A stretch of 64,000 nucleotides of DNA from an uncultured Candidatus Melainabacteria bacterium (GCA_947525005.1 CANNUY010000001.1:124001-188000); one strand, 5' to 3'; counted from the stretch's first letter, positions 1 to 9,034 are shown. Numbers and translations: made by a program. The notes: generated by a model not told the origin, from the sequence alone.

Positions 1-379
1 CCATAAACAATTCATTTTTAGCAAAAATAGATGATGTATATGGAGAATTATTTGCTTGATTAAGTTTGCCATTCGGTCCAAGTTGAATTGCGTTAAATCC
101 ATTCATTTTGGCGAATTTTAAAAATTCTTGATTATAATATGGTGAACCAATATATGGGTTTTTATTCTCGATTGTACCTTTTTGATACTCTTTGTCCAAA
201 TCTTTGGTTTGTTTAATTTCGTTTGGGAATGACGAACCGTGAATAATTAACGCACGAGTATTTACACCTAAATAGTCAAATGCTTCATTCATTGTTTTTG
301 AAAACTGTGGTTTTTCATCTTCCCTTAGTTTTCTTTGAAAAGTTGGTCTTGTTTGAATATAAGAATTACTGATTTTCAT
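1..379 (-). CDS. 4-alpha-glucanotransferase-like protein (N-terminal part, cut by window edge)
   Basis: This is the first 126 codons of a minus-strand gene that runs off the left edge. Translation from the ATG at 379 gives MKISNSYIQTRPTFQ and later the stretches GFNAIQLGPNG and NSPYTSSIFAKNELFM. These resemble the N-terminal region of GH77 amylomaltases (MalQ), where a WQ-LPLGPT motif is followed by SPY-S-SAFAGNPL. GH77 enzymes transfer alpha-1,4-glucan segments in glycogen or maltodextrin metabolism. The catalytic residues would lie outside the window, so activity cannot be judged. The match is to the fold signature only, and this lineage could carry a divergent paralogue. Confidence 0.5.
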   Translation of the reverse strand, partial: MKISNSYIQTRPTFQRKLREDEKPQFSKTMNEAFDYLGVNTRALIIHGSSFPNEIKQTKDLDKEYQKGTIENKNPYIGSPYYNQEFLKFAKMNGFNAIQLGPNGKLNQANNSPYTSSIFAKNELFM

Positions 380-441
380 ATTTATTTTAATGTTTAAACA
401 TATTTTTTTTTGTTAGTACACACAATAATTTTTACATAAAA

Positions 442-1023
442 TTATACATTTTTAATATTTTTCAAATCTTCAAGCATTAACCATCTTGGTTTACCTTCTT
501 CAAGTGAGTGATTTCTTAAAAGATATGATGGGTGAAATATTGCCATAGCTTTGTATTTTTTATCTTTGACCTCTATTTCTAACCATTCTCCACGAATTTT
601 TGAAATAGGAGTTTTTGTTTGATAAAACGATTTTAATGCAGTTGCACCACACAAAATTATAACCTTAGGGTCAACAACAGAAATTTGCGTTTCTATATAA
701 TCTCTACAAGCTAATTTTTCAACATCGGTTGGAACTCTATTTTTCGGTGGACGACATTTTACTGTATTTATTATATATAAATCGTTTTCTCTTGAAATAC
801 CAACTTGAGCCAAAAACTCGTTTAATAATTTTCCTGCTCTACCCACAAATGGAGTACCTGTCAAATCTTCGTTTTCTCCAGGAGCTTCACCAATAAGAAT
901 ATATTTTGCACTATCAGGATTGCCATCAGAAAACACTACATTTGTACGGGTTTCACCTAATACACAGTTCTGACAATTTTCACACTTCGTTTTTAATTCA
1001 TCTAATACTTGTTTTTTATTCAT
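442..1023 (-). CDS. Uracil-DNA glycosylase, family 4 (Fe-S type)
   Basis: The 193-residue protein removes uracil from DNA to start base-excision repair. Family 4 hallmarks are visible: GEAPGENED at 45-53 (water-activating motif), PFVGRAG just after it, and HPSYLLRN at 164-171 (the minor-groove loop). Cysteines C14, C17 and C20 plus C90 and C106 supply the four ligands of the [4Fe-4S] cluster typical of this family. The length is normal. The gene lies 44 nt downstream of the M16-like gene on the same strand and could share its transcript. A weak AGAAAG ribosome site precedes the ATG. Confidence 0.93.
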   Translation of the reverse strand: MNKKQVLDELKTKCENCQNCVLGETRTNVVFSDGNPDSAKYILIGEAPGENEDLTGTPFVGRAGKLLNEFLAQVGISRENDLYIINTVKCRPPKNRVPTDVEKLACRDYIETQISVVDPKVIILCGATALKSFYQTKTPISKIRGEWLEIEVKDKKYKAMAIFHPSYLLRNHSLEEGKPRWLMLEDLKNIKNV

Positions 1024-1067
1024 AGCTTTCTTTTTTGTTTTATATGAGTCTAACCAAACTAATATAA

Positions 1068-2276
1068 TTATGGGTGCAAAATTGCAACAACACTATTTTC
1101 ATTAAAATATTTGTTTGCACATTCCATAATTTGTTCTGATGTGACAGCTTTTATTTTTTCAGCCATTGTATCAAAATGGTTAAATGGTAAACCATTTATC
1201 CCATAATACGCCATAGATGTAGACTGTTGAAAATTGGTTTCGCTAATGAATTGATGTTTGCCAAAAATATTATTTTTTGCGTTTTTCAATTCTTCTTCAC
1301 TAACAAGTATAGTTTTTATCTTATCAATTTCTTCTTTAAATCCTTGCAAAGATATTTCAATATTAGAAGGCTCTGTCGCTATGTAAATATTGAACAATCC
1401 TGCAAGTTCTTTTGCTTCGCAAGAGGTTCTAACCGTGTATGCCAAACCTTTCTTTTCACGAAGTTCACGAAATAACCTTGAAGACAACCCACTTGAACCT
1501 AATATTGTGTTAATAACCATAATTACAGGATAATCATCATCACTATATACAGGTGCATACCAGCCTTGATAAATTTGTGCTTGTTGAGCATCTTTTTTAA
1601 CAACCTCAACTTTTTTAAATTTATCCAAAACAGGTTTTGTAAACGATTTTTTTGCATCATTATTATTTGGCAAATCTTCGAATGCAGATTTAACAAGTGA
1701 AATTACTTGGTCATTATCAACACTACCAACTACTGATACAACTTTTTTGCTTGTATCCATAATTGTTTTGTATGCAGATAAAACATCATCTTTAGTAATC
1801 TTCTCTATATCCTTAAGTACATTTGTAAATGTATGACCGTAATAATGATTTTCGTACGCTGTTTTTACAAAAGCATCAGAAATTTGCAACCTTGCTGAAT
1901 CAAGTTCTGCCATCAATTCACCTTGCATTTTTTCTTTTTCCTTATCAAACTCAATGAAAGTTGAATTTTTCACTAAGTCTTCTAAGATTTTAATTGCCTT
2001 TGAAAAATCTTCATTTAAACAAAGAACTCTGAAACGCAAATAATCTTGTTTCATATCCGTAATTATTTGGATACCGTTTTCATCTAACAAAGTTGCGATT
2101 TGTTCGTTGTTGTATTTTTTTGTACCCTGCATTAATAATCTAGACATCAATGAATATGTGCCTGCCAATTTTTCTTCATCATTTATAGAAAAATTAAGCG
2201 TTAAAGCTATTCTTGGTGTTTCAGGGTTTTGTTTATATACTGATTTTATTCCGTTTTTTAATTCAAATTCTTTCAT
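1068..2276 (-). CDS. M16-family peptidase-like protein without zinc motif
   Basis: The 402-residue protein has the two-lobed M16 (pitrilysin/insulinase, processing-peptidase) pattern. The N-terminal lobe carries the usual GT-KY stretch and the second lobe contains GLSSRLFRELREKKGLAYTV, the conserved R/Y substrate-side motif. The inverted zinc motif HxxEH, expected just before QGTKKYN, reads S-L-M-S-R, so both metal-binding histidines and the catalytic glutamate are missing. In M16 enzymes such subunits pair with an active partner, as in mitochondrial alpha/beta MPP. No active partner is encoded nearby. AGGGT ahead of the ATG is a plausible ribosome site. It is probably a non-catalytic subunit or binding protein. 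Confidence 0.85.
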   Translation of the reverse strand: MKEFELKNGIKSVYKQNPETPRIALTLNFSINDEEKLAGTYSLMSRLLMQGTKKYNNEQIATLLDENGIQIITDMKQDYLRFRVLCLNEDFSKAIKILEDLVKNSTFIEFDKEKEKMQGELMAELDSARLQISDAFVKTAYENHYYGHTFTNVLKDIEKITKDDVLSAYKTIMDTSKKVVSVVGSVDNDQVISLVKSAFEDLPNNNDAKKSFTKPVLDKFKKVEVVKKDAQQAQIYQGWYAPVYSDDDYPVIMVINTILGSSGLSSRLFRELREKKGLAYTVRTSCEAKELAGLFNIYIATEPSNIEISLQGFKEEIDKIKTILVSEEELKNAKNNIFGKHQFISETNFQQSTSMAYYGINGLPFNHFDTMAEKIKAVTSEQIMECANKYFNENSVVAILHP

Positions 2277-2485
2277 AATACCCTATATTTAATCATAAAA
2301 TCGCAGGTTTTTCAAATGAAAATATTTTGATGTAAACATAGAAGGTTATTCTGATTATTTTTCATTTAGTTTGTCTAGAAAAATTTGTAAAAAATTATAA
2401 TAAGTTTTGTAAAAATAGTAGTGAAAAAAGCAATTTTTTATTTTAGTATATTTATATAAAGTGTGTAAAAAAAGGTCTAAGTTTA

Positions 2486-2680
2486 ATGAACAATATCACA
2501 GAAAATGAAAATTTCTTGCCACCTGCATTTATGGCTACAACAAGACAAAAAATTTTGTTAAAATCACATCAATCACAAGTACAAGAATACGCTATGGAAT
2601 ATCCACAGTCACCAATAGTTAATGCTTTTTTAACAATTGGAAATGCAGCTGTTAATATGTTTTCTTCTTTGAATAAATAG
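2486..2680 (+). CDS. Small hypothetical protein (64 aa)
   Basis: A 64-residue reading frame sits alone between two minus-strand genes. It begins at an ATG preceded by AAAAAAAGG about 10 nt upstream, a credible ribosome site, after an AT-rich stretch able to serve as promoter. The product has a polar N-terminal half and a mildly hydrophobic C-terminus (NAFLTIGNAAVNMF). No known domain is recognised. The isolated position, ribosome site and non-random composition support a real gene, but there is no functional evidence. Confidence 0.45.
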   Translation: MNNITENENFLPPAFMATTRQKILLKSHQSQVQEYAMEYPQSPIVNAFLTIGNAAVNMFSSLNK

Positions 2681-2745
2681 GGTTTATTGAAAATACAGAA
2701 ATACCTGTAAAGACTTTGCAGGAACACTTGGTATGTCTTAAATTA

Positions 2746-2976
2746 CTATTTCAACGTTTTTAGATATTCAATAATATCTCTTGATTCATACATCTCTATT
2801 CCATGTTCTTTGTCTATAATAAACGGAACTTGACGTTTTCCACCAATCTTTATCAAAGCTTCTTCATTTGCCTTATTTGATATATCTATCTTTTTATAGG
2901 GTATTTCGTGTACGTTCAAGTATTCCATAACCTTTTGACAATACCCACAATAATCTAACATAAATAATTCAATCAT
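2746..2976 (-). CDS. Glutaredoxin-like thiol reductase
   Basis: This 76-residue single-domain protein has the glutaredoxin/NrdH fold: active site C10-G-Y-C13 after a first beta strand, cis-proline in QVPFI, and the C-terminal ESRDIIEYL typical of glutathione-binding glutaredoxin and GST N-domains. It would reduce disulfides or mixed disulfides in the cytoplasm. The CGYC rather than CPYC site and the short length also fit YruB-like glutaredoxins. A good AGGAG-like site precedes the ATG. It is transcribed divergently from dapB. Confidence 0.85.
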   Translation of the reverse strand: MIELFMLDYCGYCQKVMEYLNVHEIPYKKIDISNKANEEALIKIGGKRQVPFIIDKEHGIEMYESRDIIEYLKTLK

Positions 2977-3110
2977 CTTTATTCTCCTTAGTTTAATTAT
3001 GTGGGTTTAAAAAACTAAATACCTTACCCAATTATCTATAAATTAAGGCTTTATTTTTCTTATTAATTGTGTAATACTTGTATAAATCAAAAAATAGAAA
3101 AGAGGGTATT

Positions 3111-3857
3111 ATGATAAAAGTTGCAGTATGTGGTGCAAACGGTAAAATGGGCAAAGAAGTTGTTAATGCTGTTAATAATGCAGATGATATGGAACTTGTT
3201 GCAAAGATAGATATTTTTGATGGCGAGTTTTCTACGATTGAAGAAGCTCATAACACAAAACAGATTGACGTTTTAATAGATTTTACTCAACCAAATTCAA
3301 TTTATAATAATGCAAAATACTGTTTGTCTAACAAAATAAATATTGTAATCGGCACAACTGGTTTAAAAGATGAACAAATTGAAGAACTTAAACAAATGTC
3401 AGAATCAAATAAAACAGCTTGTTTTATAGCACCTAATTTTTCAACAGGTGCTGTATTGATGATGATGTTTTCAAAAATGGCATCAAAATATTTTGATAAT
3501 GCAGAAATAATTGAACTTCATCATAATCAAAAGAAAGATGCTCCATCAGGCACAGCTGTAAAAACAGCGCAAATGATGGCTGAAAATAACGATAATTTTA
3601 CAAAAGGTAATTGTCCTGAAACAGAAACAATAAAAGGTGCTAGAGGAGCAAATTCTTATAACAATATCCACATACATTCAGTAAGAATGCCTGGATATAT
3701 TGCATCTCAAGAAGTTATTTTAGGTGCATCTGGACAAATTTTGACAATCAGACATGACTCAATGAATCGTGAATGCTATATGGCAGGTGTTCTGTTGGCA
3801 ACAAGATATGCCGTAGAGAACAAAAACTTTGTATATGGTTTAGATAATATAATGTAG
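3111..3857 (+). CDS. dapB: 4-hydroxy-tetrahydrodipicolinate reductase
   Basis: DapB reduces hydroxy-tetrahydrodipicolinate with NAD(P)H in the diaminopimelate/lysine pathway, feeding peptidoglycan synthesis. The 248-residue product starts MIKVAVCGANGKMG (Rossmann nucleotide loop), contains IVIGTTGL, and carries the family signature HHNQKKDAPSGTA with the catalytic His and Lys. The ATG at 3111 is chosen because AGAGGG lies 5 nt upstream. An in-frame ATG 33 nt earlier lacks a ribosome site and would add a non-conserved extension. asd follows 25 nt later, so the two lysine-pathway genes probably form an operon. Confidence 0.97.
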   Translation: MIKVAVCGANGKMGKEVVNAVNNADDMELVAKIDIFDGEFSTIEEAHNTKQIDVLIDFTQPNSIYNNAKYCLSNKINIVIGTTGLKDEQIEELKQMSESNKTACFIAPNFSTGAVLMMMFSKMASKYFDNAEIIELHHNQKKDAPSGTAVKTAQMMAENNDNFTKGNCPETETIKGARGANSYNNIHIHSVRMPGYIASQEVILGASGQILTIRHDSMNRECYMAGVLLATRYAVENKNFVYGLDNIM

Positions 3858-3882
3858 TGTAGGATAAGGAAAGGTAAAAAAG

Positions 3883-4905
3883 ATGAGAAAACCAAATCTT
3901 GCAATTTTAGGTGCAACAGGTGTTGTAGGTAGAAAAATTTCAGATATTATTACTGAATTAAATGTAGAATTTGAAACGATAAAATTTTTATCAAGTGCAA
4001 AAAGTGCAGGTACTGAGCTTGAGTTTCAAGGCAAAAAATATACTGTTGAAGAAGCAACCCCTGAATCATTTGATGGTGTAGATATTGTTCTTGCATCTGC
4101 TGGTGGTGGAACAAGTAAAAAATTCGCTCCTGAGATTGTAAAACGTGGTGGTGTAATTATTGATAACTCAAGTGCATTTAGAATGGATAAAGACGTTCCT
4201 TTGGTTATCGCATCTGTAAACGATGATGATTTGAAAAATCATAAGGGTATTATCGCTAACCCAAACTGTTCTACTTCACAGTTGATGTTAGTTTTAAAAC
4301 CTCTACACGAAAAAGCAAAAATTAAACGATTGATTGTTTCTACATATCAAGCTGTTAGTGGCGCAGGAAAAAATGGTATTGACGAATTAAGACAAGATGT
4401 TGATGCTTATTTGAACGGCAAAGAGTTTGAAAACAAAGTGTTTAAAAAACCAATTTCATTCAATGTAATTCCACAAATTGATGTGTTTGATGAAAACGGT
4501 TATACAAAAGAAGAATTAAAAGTTGTAAATGAAACAAAGAAAATTCTTCACTTAGCAGAAGAAACACCAATTTCTTGTACTGCTGTTAGAGTTCCTGTAT
4601 TTACAGGTCACTCAGAAGCTGTTGATATTGAGTTTGAAGAAGAAATAACTCCTGATGAAGTAAGAGATATCCTTTCAAAAACATTTGGAATAGAAGTAAT
4701 GGACAACCCTGAAAATTACGAATATCCAACAACAAGAGATGCAGAAAATGTTGACCCTGTATTTGTTGGTAGAGTTAGAAAAAATCTAGCTTTTAAAAAT
4801 GGTATCTCATTATGGTGTGTTGCTGATAACTTGAGAATTGGTGCAGCATTAAATACCGTAAGACTTTGTAAAAAAGTTATTGAAATGGGATTATTTGGAA
4901 AATAA
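3883..4905 (+). CDS. asd: Aspartate-semialdehyde dehydrogenase
   Basis: Asd reduces aspartyl-4-phosphate to aspartate semialdehyde, the branch point for lysine/DAP, threonine and methionine. The 340-residue protein begins with the NADP-binding loop LAILGATGVVG, and has the catalytic cysteine C129 in NPNCST. The later GHSEAV supplies the acid/base histidine region. Length and motif order are those of the bacterial enzyme. It follows dapB closely and ends at a hairpin at 4916, so dapB-asd is probably one transcript. Confidence 0.97.
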   Translation: MRKPNLAILGATGVVGRKISDIITELNVEFETIKFLSSAKSAGTELEFQGKKYTVEEATPESFDGVDIVLASAGGGTSKKFAPEIVKRGGVIIDNSSAFRMDKDVPLVIASVNDDDLKNHKGIIANPNCSTSQLMLVLKPLHEKAKIKRLIVSTYQAVSGAGKNGIDELRQDVDAYLNGKEFENKVFKKPISFNVIPQIDVFDENGYTKEELKVVNETKKILHLAEETPISCTAVRVPVFTGHSEAVDIEFEEEITPDEVRDILSKTFGIEVMDNPENYEYPTTRDAENVDPVFVGRVRKNLAFKNGISLWCVADNLRIGAALNTVRLCKKVIEMGLFGK

Positions 4906-4915
4906 AAATAATTTT

Positions 4916-4950
4916 GTCGGGTTCAACAAAGTAATTGAACCCGACTTATA
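4916..4950 (+). terminator. Terminator-like hairpin after asd
   Basis: Arms GTCGGGTTCAA (4916-4926) and TTGAACCCGAC (4935-4945) form a perfect 11-bp stem ten bases after the asd stop. The downstream T content is weak, so it may act as a terminator or as an RNA 3' end stabiliser. Confidence 0.65.
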
Positions 4951-4978
4951 ATAATGACGGATTATATTTGCTTTTGAT

Positions 4979-5107
4979 GTCATCCTGAATTTATTTCAGG
5001 ATCCCCCTGAACATATTTTGTTGGGGTGGAAACCCCAACCTACAATTAAAAGAACCGTTGATTTATGGATTGCCACAGCTCAAACATAGTTTGAGCTTCG
5101 CAATGAC
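4979..5107. repeat. GTCAT/ATGAC-bounded repeat with internal REP palindrome
   Basis: The stretch starts GTCATCCTGAA and ends TCGCAATGAC. It contains CCTGAATTTATTTCAGG, a REP palindrome at 5020-5046 (GTTGGGGT, loop, ACCCCAAC, CTACAA), and an end part (from about 5049) that is the reverse complement of the GTCATTGCGA element at 61474. It fills most of the gap between asd and the convergent GGDEF gene; no coding potential is seen. Confidence 0.7.
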
Positions 5108-5111
5108 GAAT

Positions 5112-5140
5112 AAATAATAAAAGCCGGTTTAACCGGCACA
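5112..5140 (-). terminator. Rho-independent terminator of the GGDEF/HD-GYP gene
   Basis: Palindrome GCCGGTTTAACCGGC at 5123-5137. Read on the minus strand it is followed by CTTTTATTATT. It lies about 70 nt past the stop of the minus-strand gene at 5210. Confidence 0.65.
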
Positions 5141-5209
5141 AAATTGTATAGATAAATTTGATAATTTGTTTTTACTAAATCTTTAATCAGGTTACCCTAA
5201 TAAATCACC

Positions 5210-7048
5210 CTATATCTTTGTAATAAGAGATGGTGCAATCTGAATGAATTTTCTAACCAAGCCTTCGTCCCATTGTTTACCAGCGCCCTTAGTCAAGATA
5301 TCACACGCAACATCTAAACCTAAACCTTTTCTATAAGGTCTGTCACTAACAAGTGCGTGGAAAGCATCTGCTACTGCAACAATCTTGGCAGATAAAGGAA
5401 TTTCATCACCCTTCAAATGTTCAGGATATCCTGAACCATCAATATGTTCGTGGTGATATTTTACTATCGGAATTAAATCTCTTAGAGCTTCATTTGGTTG
5501 TAATACACGCTCTGCACCAATTACTGGGTGCTGTTTCATGATATTCCATTCATCATCTGACAATTTATCAGGTTTTTTCAATACGTTTTCAGGGATACCA
5601 ATTTTACCAACGTCATGCAATAATGCACCAAGTGAAATCCTTTGAACTTCGTTTTCTGGCAAGTTAATAGCTCTTGCCAATGCTTCTGAATATCTTGAAA
5701 CAGAGGTTGAGTGACCTTTTGTATATGGGTCTTTTGCATCAATCGCACCAGCCAATGATGTTGCTATCTCTGCTAAATGGTTTTGTGAATTGATTTGTTC
5801 AGAACTGAACTTGTGCAACAATTCGTTTTCAAAACTTATACCAATTTGATTATAGCGTTTTGAAATAATTTCTGCGTAAGATTTCAAGGCTTTATCATCC
5901 CAGAAATCAATATCATTAGAGCTAATGATTGCTGACATACCGTCTTTGTAACCTTTTGTTTGTGAGATATACATCGCTTGTTCTGCTAAGATAAGTAATT
6001 TTTCTTTTTCTGTAGAGCTTTCTGGATATGTAGCAATACCAACAGCAACTTTTACAGGTCCAACATCATCAACAAAACAACATGACAAACTGTATGTCAA
6101 ATATTCTGCTATATATTTTGCATTTTTATCGTTTGTGTTTGGTAGGATAATAGCGATTTCGTCACCACCATATCTACCTGCGATATCATTTTTTCTAAGA
6201 TTGTTTTTAACCTTGTCTGCAACAAGCTTAATAACTTCATCACCTTTTTTGTGACCAAGCTCTTTGTTGATTTTTGCAAGATTGTTGATATCTAACATAA
6301 CAATAGATAATTGTGACTTATTCTTTTCTGCTGATTGAATTTCTTTTGTTAGGTATTCTTGAAATCCTCTGTGGTTATATAATTGTGTCAAACCGTCTGT
6401 ATTGATATGTTCATTTGCTTTTTCTAACAAATCAATATTATCAATAACTAATCCAACATGGTTTGCAATAAAATTGTATAGTTTTTCTGTTTGTTTTACA
6501 TGTATATCTGCAATAAGCATTACGCCAATACATCTGTTTACTGATATCATAGGCAATATGCTAACTTTGTGATTGTTGAAATATGAAATATTCAAAAATT
6601 TTGCATCATCTTTTACAATCAATTTTCTTGTATAAAAACTTTGTGAAACAGGGTTTGAACTATCTGCACTAAAGATTTTTGAAGAATAAACATTATCTAG
6701 ATTGTCTATAAGCTTCAAGTTGATACAATTAGATGTTTCGTTAAAAAGTCCAAACGCTGTGAATGAACAATCAATATATTGCGTTAAAATTTTGTGTACA
6801 GCAAGATAATATGAGTTTATATCATCAATAAGATTGATATCAGCAATTTTGTTTACCATTGATTCATAATCAATAGAATATTTGTATTGGAAGGAATTGT
6901 TGTCTTGTTTTGTCGCAACAGATTTAACTGGTGACACAAGTGAATTAACCTTTGCAACCAATTTAGCAGTGGCTATTGGAGATGAAACTCCTAACCTATT
7001 AAAAGGCGTACTTGAACCTTTTATTTGTTCCTTCTGTTGTTGTTCCAA
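5210..7048 (-). CDS. GAF-GGDEF-HD-GYP cyclic-di-GMP signalling protein
   Basis: The 612-residue protein combines both sides of c-di-GMP metabolism. After a disordered head, a GAF-like sensor spans about 65-205. The diguanylate cyclase domain follows, with GGDEI at 294-298, an allowed GGDEF variant, and an intact RxxD inhibitory site (RKND, 285-288). The C-terminal HD-GYP phosphodiesterase has HD at 488-489 and HHEHIDGSGYP at 532-542, so the metal ligands are present. No membrane segment is seen, so it should be cytoplasmic. The start appears to be TTG at 7048, with TAGG about 8 nt upstream and a TATAAT box (7064-7069 on the plus-strand coordinates). Both catalytic domains look intact. Confidence 0.93.
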   Translation of the reverse strand: MEQQQKEQIKGSSTPFNRLGVSSPIATAKLVAKVNSLVSPVKSVATKQDNNSFQYKYSIDYESMVNKIADINLIDDINSYYLAVHKILTQYIDCSFTAFGLFNETSNCINLKLIDNLDNVYSSKIFSADSSNPVSQSFYTRKLIVKDDAKFLNISYFNNHKVSILPMISVNRCIGVMLIADIHVKQTEKLYNFIANHVGLVIDNIDLLEKANEHINTDGLTQLYNHRGFQEYLTKEIQSAEKNKSQLSIVMLDINNLAKINKELGHKKGDEVIKLVADKVKNNLRKNDIAGRYGGDEIAIILPNTNDKNAKYIAEYLTYSLSCCFVDDVGPVKVAVGIATYPESSTEKEKLLILAEQAMYISQTKGYKDGMSAIISSNDIDFWDDKALKSYAEIISKRYNQIGISFENELLHKFSSEQINSQNHLAEIATSLAGAIDAKDPYTKGHSTSVSRYSEALARAINLPENEVQRISLGALLHDVGKIGIPENVLKKPDKLSDDEWNIMKQHPVIGAERVLQPNEALRDLIPIVKYHHEHIDGSGYPEHLKGDEIPLSAKIVAVADAFHALVSDRPYRKGLGLDVACDILTKGAGKQWDEGLVRKFIQIAPSLITKI

Positions 7049-7144
7049 AATTTACCTACACAATTATTATACTGTATTAAACGTAAAAAAAGAATGTTTT
7101 TTGACAAAATAATTCAAATTATTAACAAAAATTTATAAAATTAA

Positions 7145-7190
7145 ACAAAAAAATAATGGCGAGCATGCCTGAATAGGCATGCTCGCCATT
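7145..7190 (-). terminator. Strong terminator of the alcohol dehydrogenase gene
   Basis: A perfect 16-bp stem (7155-7170 with 7175-7190) closes a 4-nt loop. On the minus strand it runs into TTATTTTTTTG. It is 25 nt past the stop of the gene ending at 7215. Confidence 0.85.
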
Positions 7191-7214
7191 AAAACCTATC
7201 AAACAAATTTAGTT

Positions 7215-8414
7215 TTATAGAGATTCTCTATAAATTGTTTCAACAGCTTCTTTTGTTGCTTCAGTAGGAGCGATTGATAACAAGCCGTCCAATGATGGAG
7301 TTGTAAATGCTAAATCTGTAAGAGTTTTAACATCTTCGTCTTTAAATCCTTCATCTTTCAATTTGTTAGGAACGTCCACTGATTTCAACCATTCATATAC
7401 GCCTTGTGACGCTTTTTCAGCGTCAGCTGGGTCAGCTTTTAAACCTTTAACGATTGGTTCTAAAATATATGCTAAAGTGTTAGCTTTTGCTTTATAAATA
7501 TTTTTAATAACAGCAGGCAACAAAATAGCAAGACCTAGACCGTGTGAAAAATCTGGTTTCAAAGCACTCAATGGGTGTTCAAGTGCGTGAGTGTAGTGTA
7601 ACAAACCGTTATCAAAACATACACCACCCATCATAGCTGCGTAACACAAGAAATATCTTGCTTCTAAATCTTCTGAGTTAGCAATAGCTTTTGGCAAGTA
7701 TTTAGCAACAAGTTCAATAACTTCTCTTGCAAGAGTGACTGCATAAGGTGAAGCTACTTTTGATGTTGCTGCTTCAATTACGTGGTTCACTGCATCAATA
7801 GAAACATATCTTGTTTGTTTTGGTGACAAGCCTTTCATAAGTTGAGGGTCATCAATAGCGTATGTTGGATAAATGCAATCATACGCAATAGCAGGTTTGT
7901 AGTTCTTTTCAAGAATTGTTGCAACTGCAAATCTGTTTGTTTCTGAACCTGTGCCGTGAGTAAGGTTAATTGCCACAATTGGTGCAGCTTTTTCTACATC
8001 AAACTTGAATTCATAGATATCACTACCTGTCTTGTCTGGGTACTCAAGCAAGATAGCAACTGATTTACCTGCGTCTGTTGGAGAACCACCACCGATTGTG
8101 ATAACTGCTTTTGCACCAAAATCTCTAGCTAGCTTTGTGGCTTCATCGATTGCATCTGTTGTTGGGTTTGGAGTAACTTTATCATAATTAACATATCCAA
8201 TACCATTTTCTTTCAACGCTTTTTCTACAACTGCCCACGCACCTGTTGATTTATATGCGTTTCTTCCCGACATAACAATAACCTTGTCTAATCCTTTTGA
8301 TTTGAAGTCTTTTGCAATATCTTCTATTTTGTTAATTGCACCACAACCGAAATATACACATGTTCTTGTGCGAATTTCTTTTACTTCATTAATGTTCATG
8401 TCTTTTTCCCACAT
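7215..8414 (-). CDS. Iron-containing alcohol dehydrogenase
   Basis: This 399-residue group III (Fe-dependent) alcohol dehydrogenase interconverts alcohols and aldehydes or ketones with NAD(P)H, likely in fermentation. Visible family features are the nucleotide loop ITIGGGSPTDAGK, the GTGSETNRFAV signature, and metal-ligand histidines in DAVNHVIEA, HALEHPLSAL and FSHGLGLAILLP. The ATG at 8414 is supported by AAAGGAGC about 7 nt upstream. An alternative start at MNINEV, five codons later, lacks this spacing. It is closest in pattern to butanol/1,3-propanediol-type dehydrogenases, but the substrate cannot be fixed from sequence. Confidence 0.93.
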   Translation of the reverse strand: MWEKDMNINEVKEIRTRTCVYFGCGAINKIEDIAKDFKSKGLDKVIVMSGRNAYKSTGAWAVVEKALKENGIGYVNYDKVTPNPTTDAIDEATKLARDFGAKAVITIGGGSPTDAGKSVAILLEYPDKTGSDIYEFKFDVEKAAPIVAINLTHGTGSETNRFAVATILEKNYKPAIAYDCIYPTYAIDDPQLMKGLSPKQTRYVSIDAVNHVIEAATSKVASPYAVTLAREVIELVAKYLPKAIANSEDLEARYFLCYAAMMGGVCFDNGLLHYTHALEHPLSALKPDFSHGLGLAILLPAVIKNIYKAKANTLAYILEPIVKGLKADPADAEKASQGVYEWLKSVDVPNKLKDEGFKDEDVKTLTDLAFTTPSLDGLLSIAPTEATKEAVETIYRESL

Positions 8415-8456
8415 AAGATGCTCCTTTCTTAAACTATATATTAACCATTTTATTTG

Positions 8457-8999
8457 TTATTTATCTGGAAACCAATCTACTAATGAACGACTCTCGCCAA
8501 ATTCTAATTTATGACTTTTTGCGAGTTGAGAATTGGTTATTTTTAATAAACTTAAATTTTCTTTTATAGGTTCTGTTACAAGTTCACCGTCTTTATAAAC
8601 CTTGCTATAGCACAAACCCTCGTTTGCACATTCTGGAACTTTTACGGTTTTTTTGTCGATTAAATATGCTAAACCAAAGGTTCTACAAGTTAGACCACGA
8701 TATTTGTATACAGAGCATTTTTTATTAATTAAAAATGGACATTTATAAAATAAATGAATAGAAAACCTGTTTTTTTTGATTGCCATAAGGTTATTTTTCA
8801 CTTGGATTTTTGTTTCTGTAGGCAAGTTTTTAAATCCTTCCATAAGATACATCATCTCAAGTTGGGTAAACGGATAATCACCTATTTCGCAACAGCCTGA
8901 ACAACCCTCTTTGCAACAAATATGTTCTGATTGCTGACTAAAATATTTCTTTAGTTTTTTATCAAAATCTTTTAAGAATCGTTCATATTTCTTTAGCAT
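8457..8999 (-). CDS. YkgJ-family cysteine cluster protein
   Basis: The 180-residue protein has the cysteine pattern of the YkgJ/Fliz-like zinc or iron-chelating family: C28 C29 C33 C36 C37 in CCKEGCSGCC, then CPFL, CSVY and RGLTCRTFG. The family binds a metal, probably Zn or an Fe-S cluster, and its molecular role is unsettled. The start is unusual: there is no ribosome site, and a TATAAT box ends 6 nt before the ATG, which suggests a leaderless mRNA. A second YkgJ-type gene starts at 63763 with the same arrangement. Confidence 0.85.
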   Translation of the reverse strand: MLKKYERFLKDFDKKLKKYFSQQSEHICCKEGCSGCCEIGDYPFTQLEMMYLMEGFKNLPTETKIQVKNNLMAIKKNRFSIHLFYKCPFLINKKCSVYKYRGLTCRTFGLAYLIDKKTVKVPECANEGLCYSKVYKDGELVTEPIKENLSLLKITNSQLAKSHKLEFGESRSLVDWFPDK

Positions 9000-9005
9000 A
9001 CAATC

Positions 9006-9034
9006 ATTATATGTAATAAAAATTGATTTGTAAA
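9006..9034 (-). promoter_or_regulatory. Sigma70-type promoter, probably giving leaderless mRNA
   Basis: On the minus strand, TTTACA (9029-9034), a 17-bp spacer and TATAAT (9006-9011) are followed by GATTGT and the ATG at 8999. Initiation 7 nt past the -10 box would fall on the A of the start codon. Confidence 0.7.
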
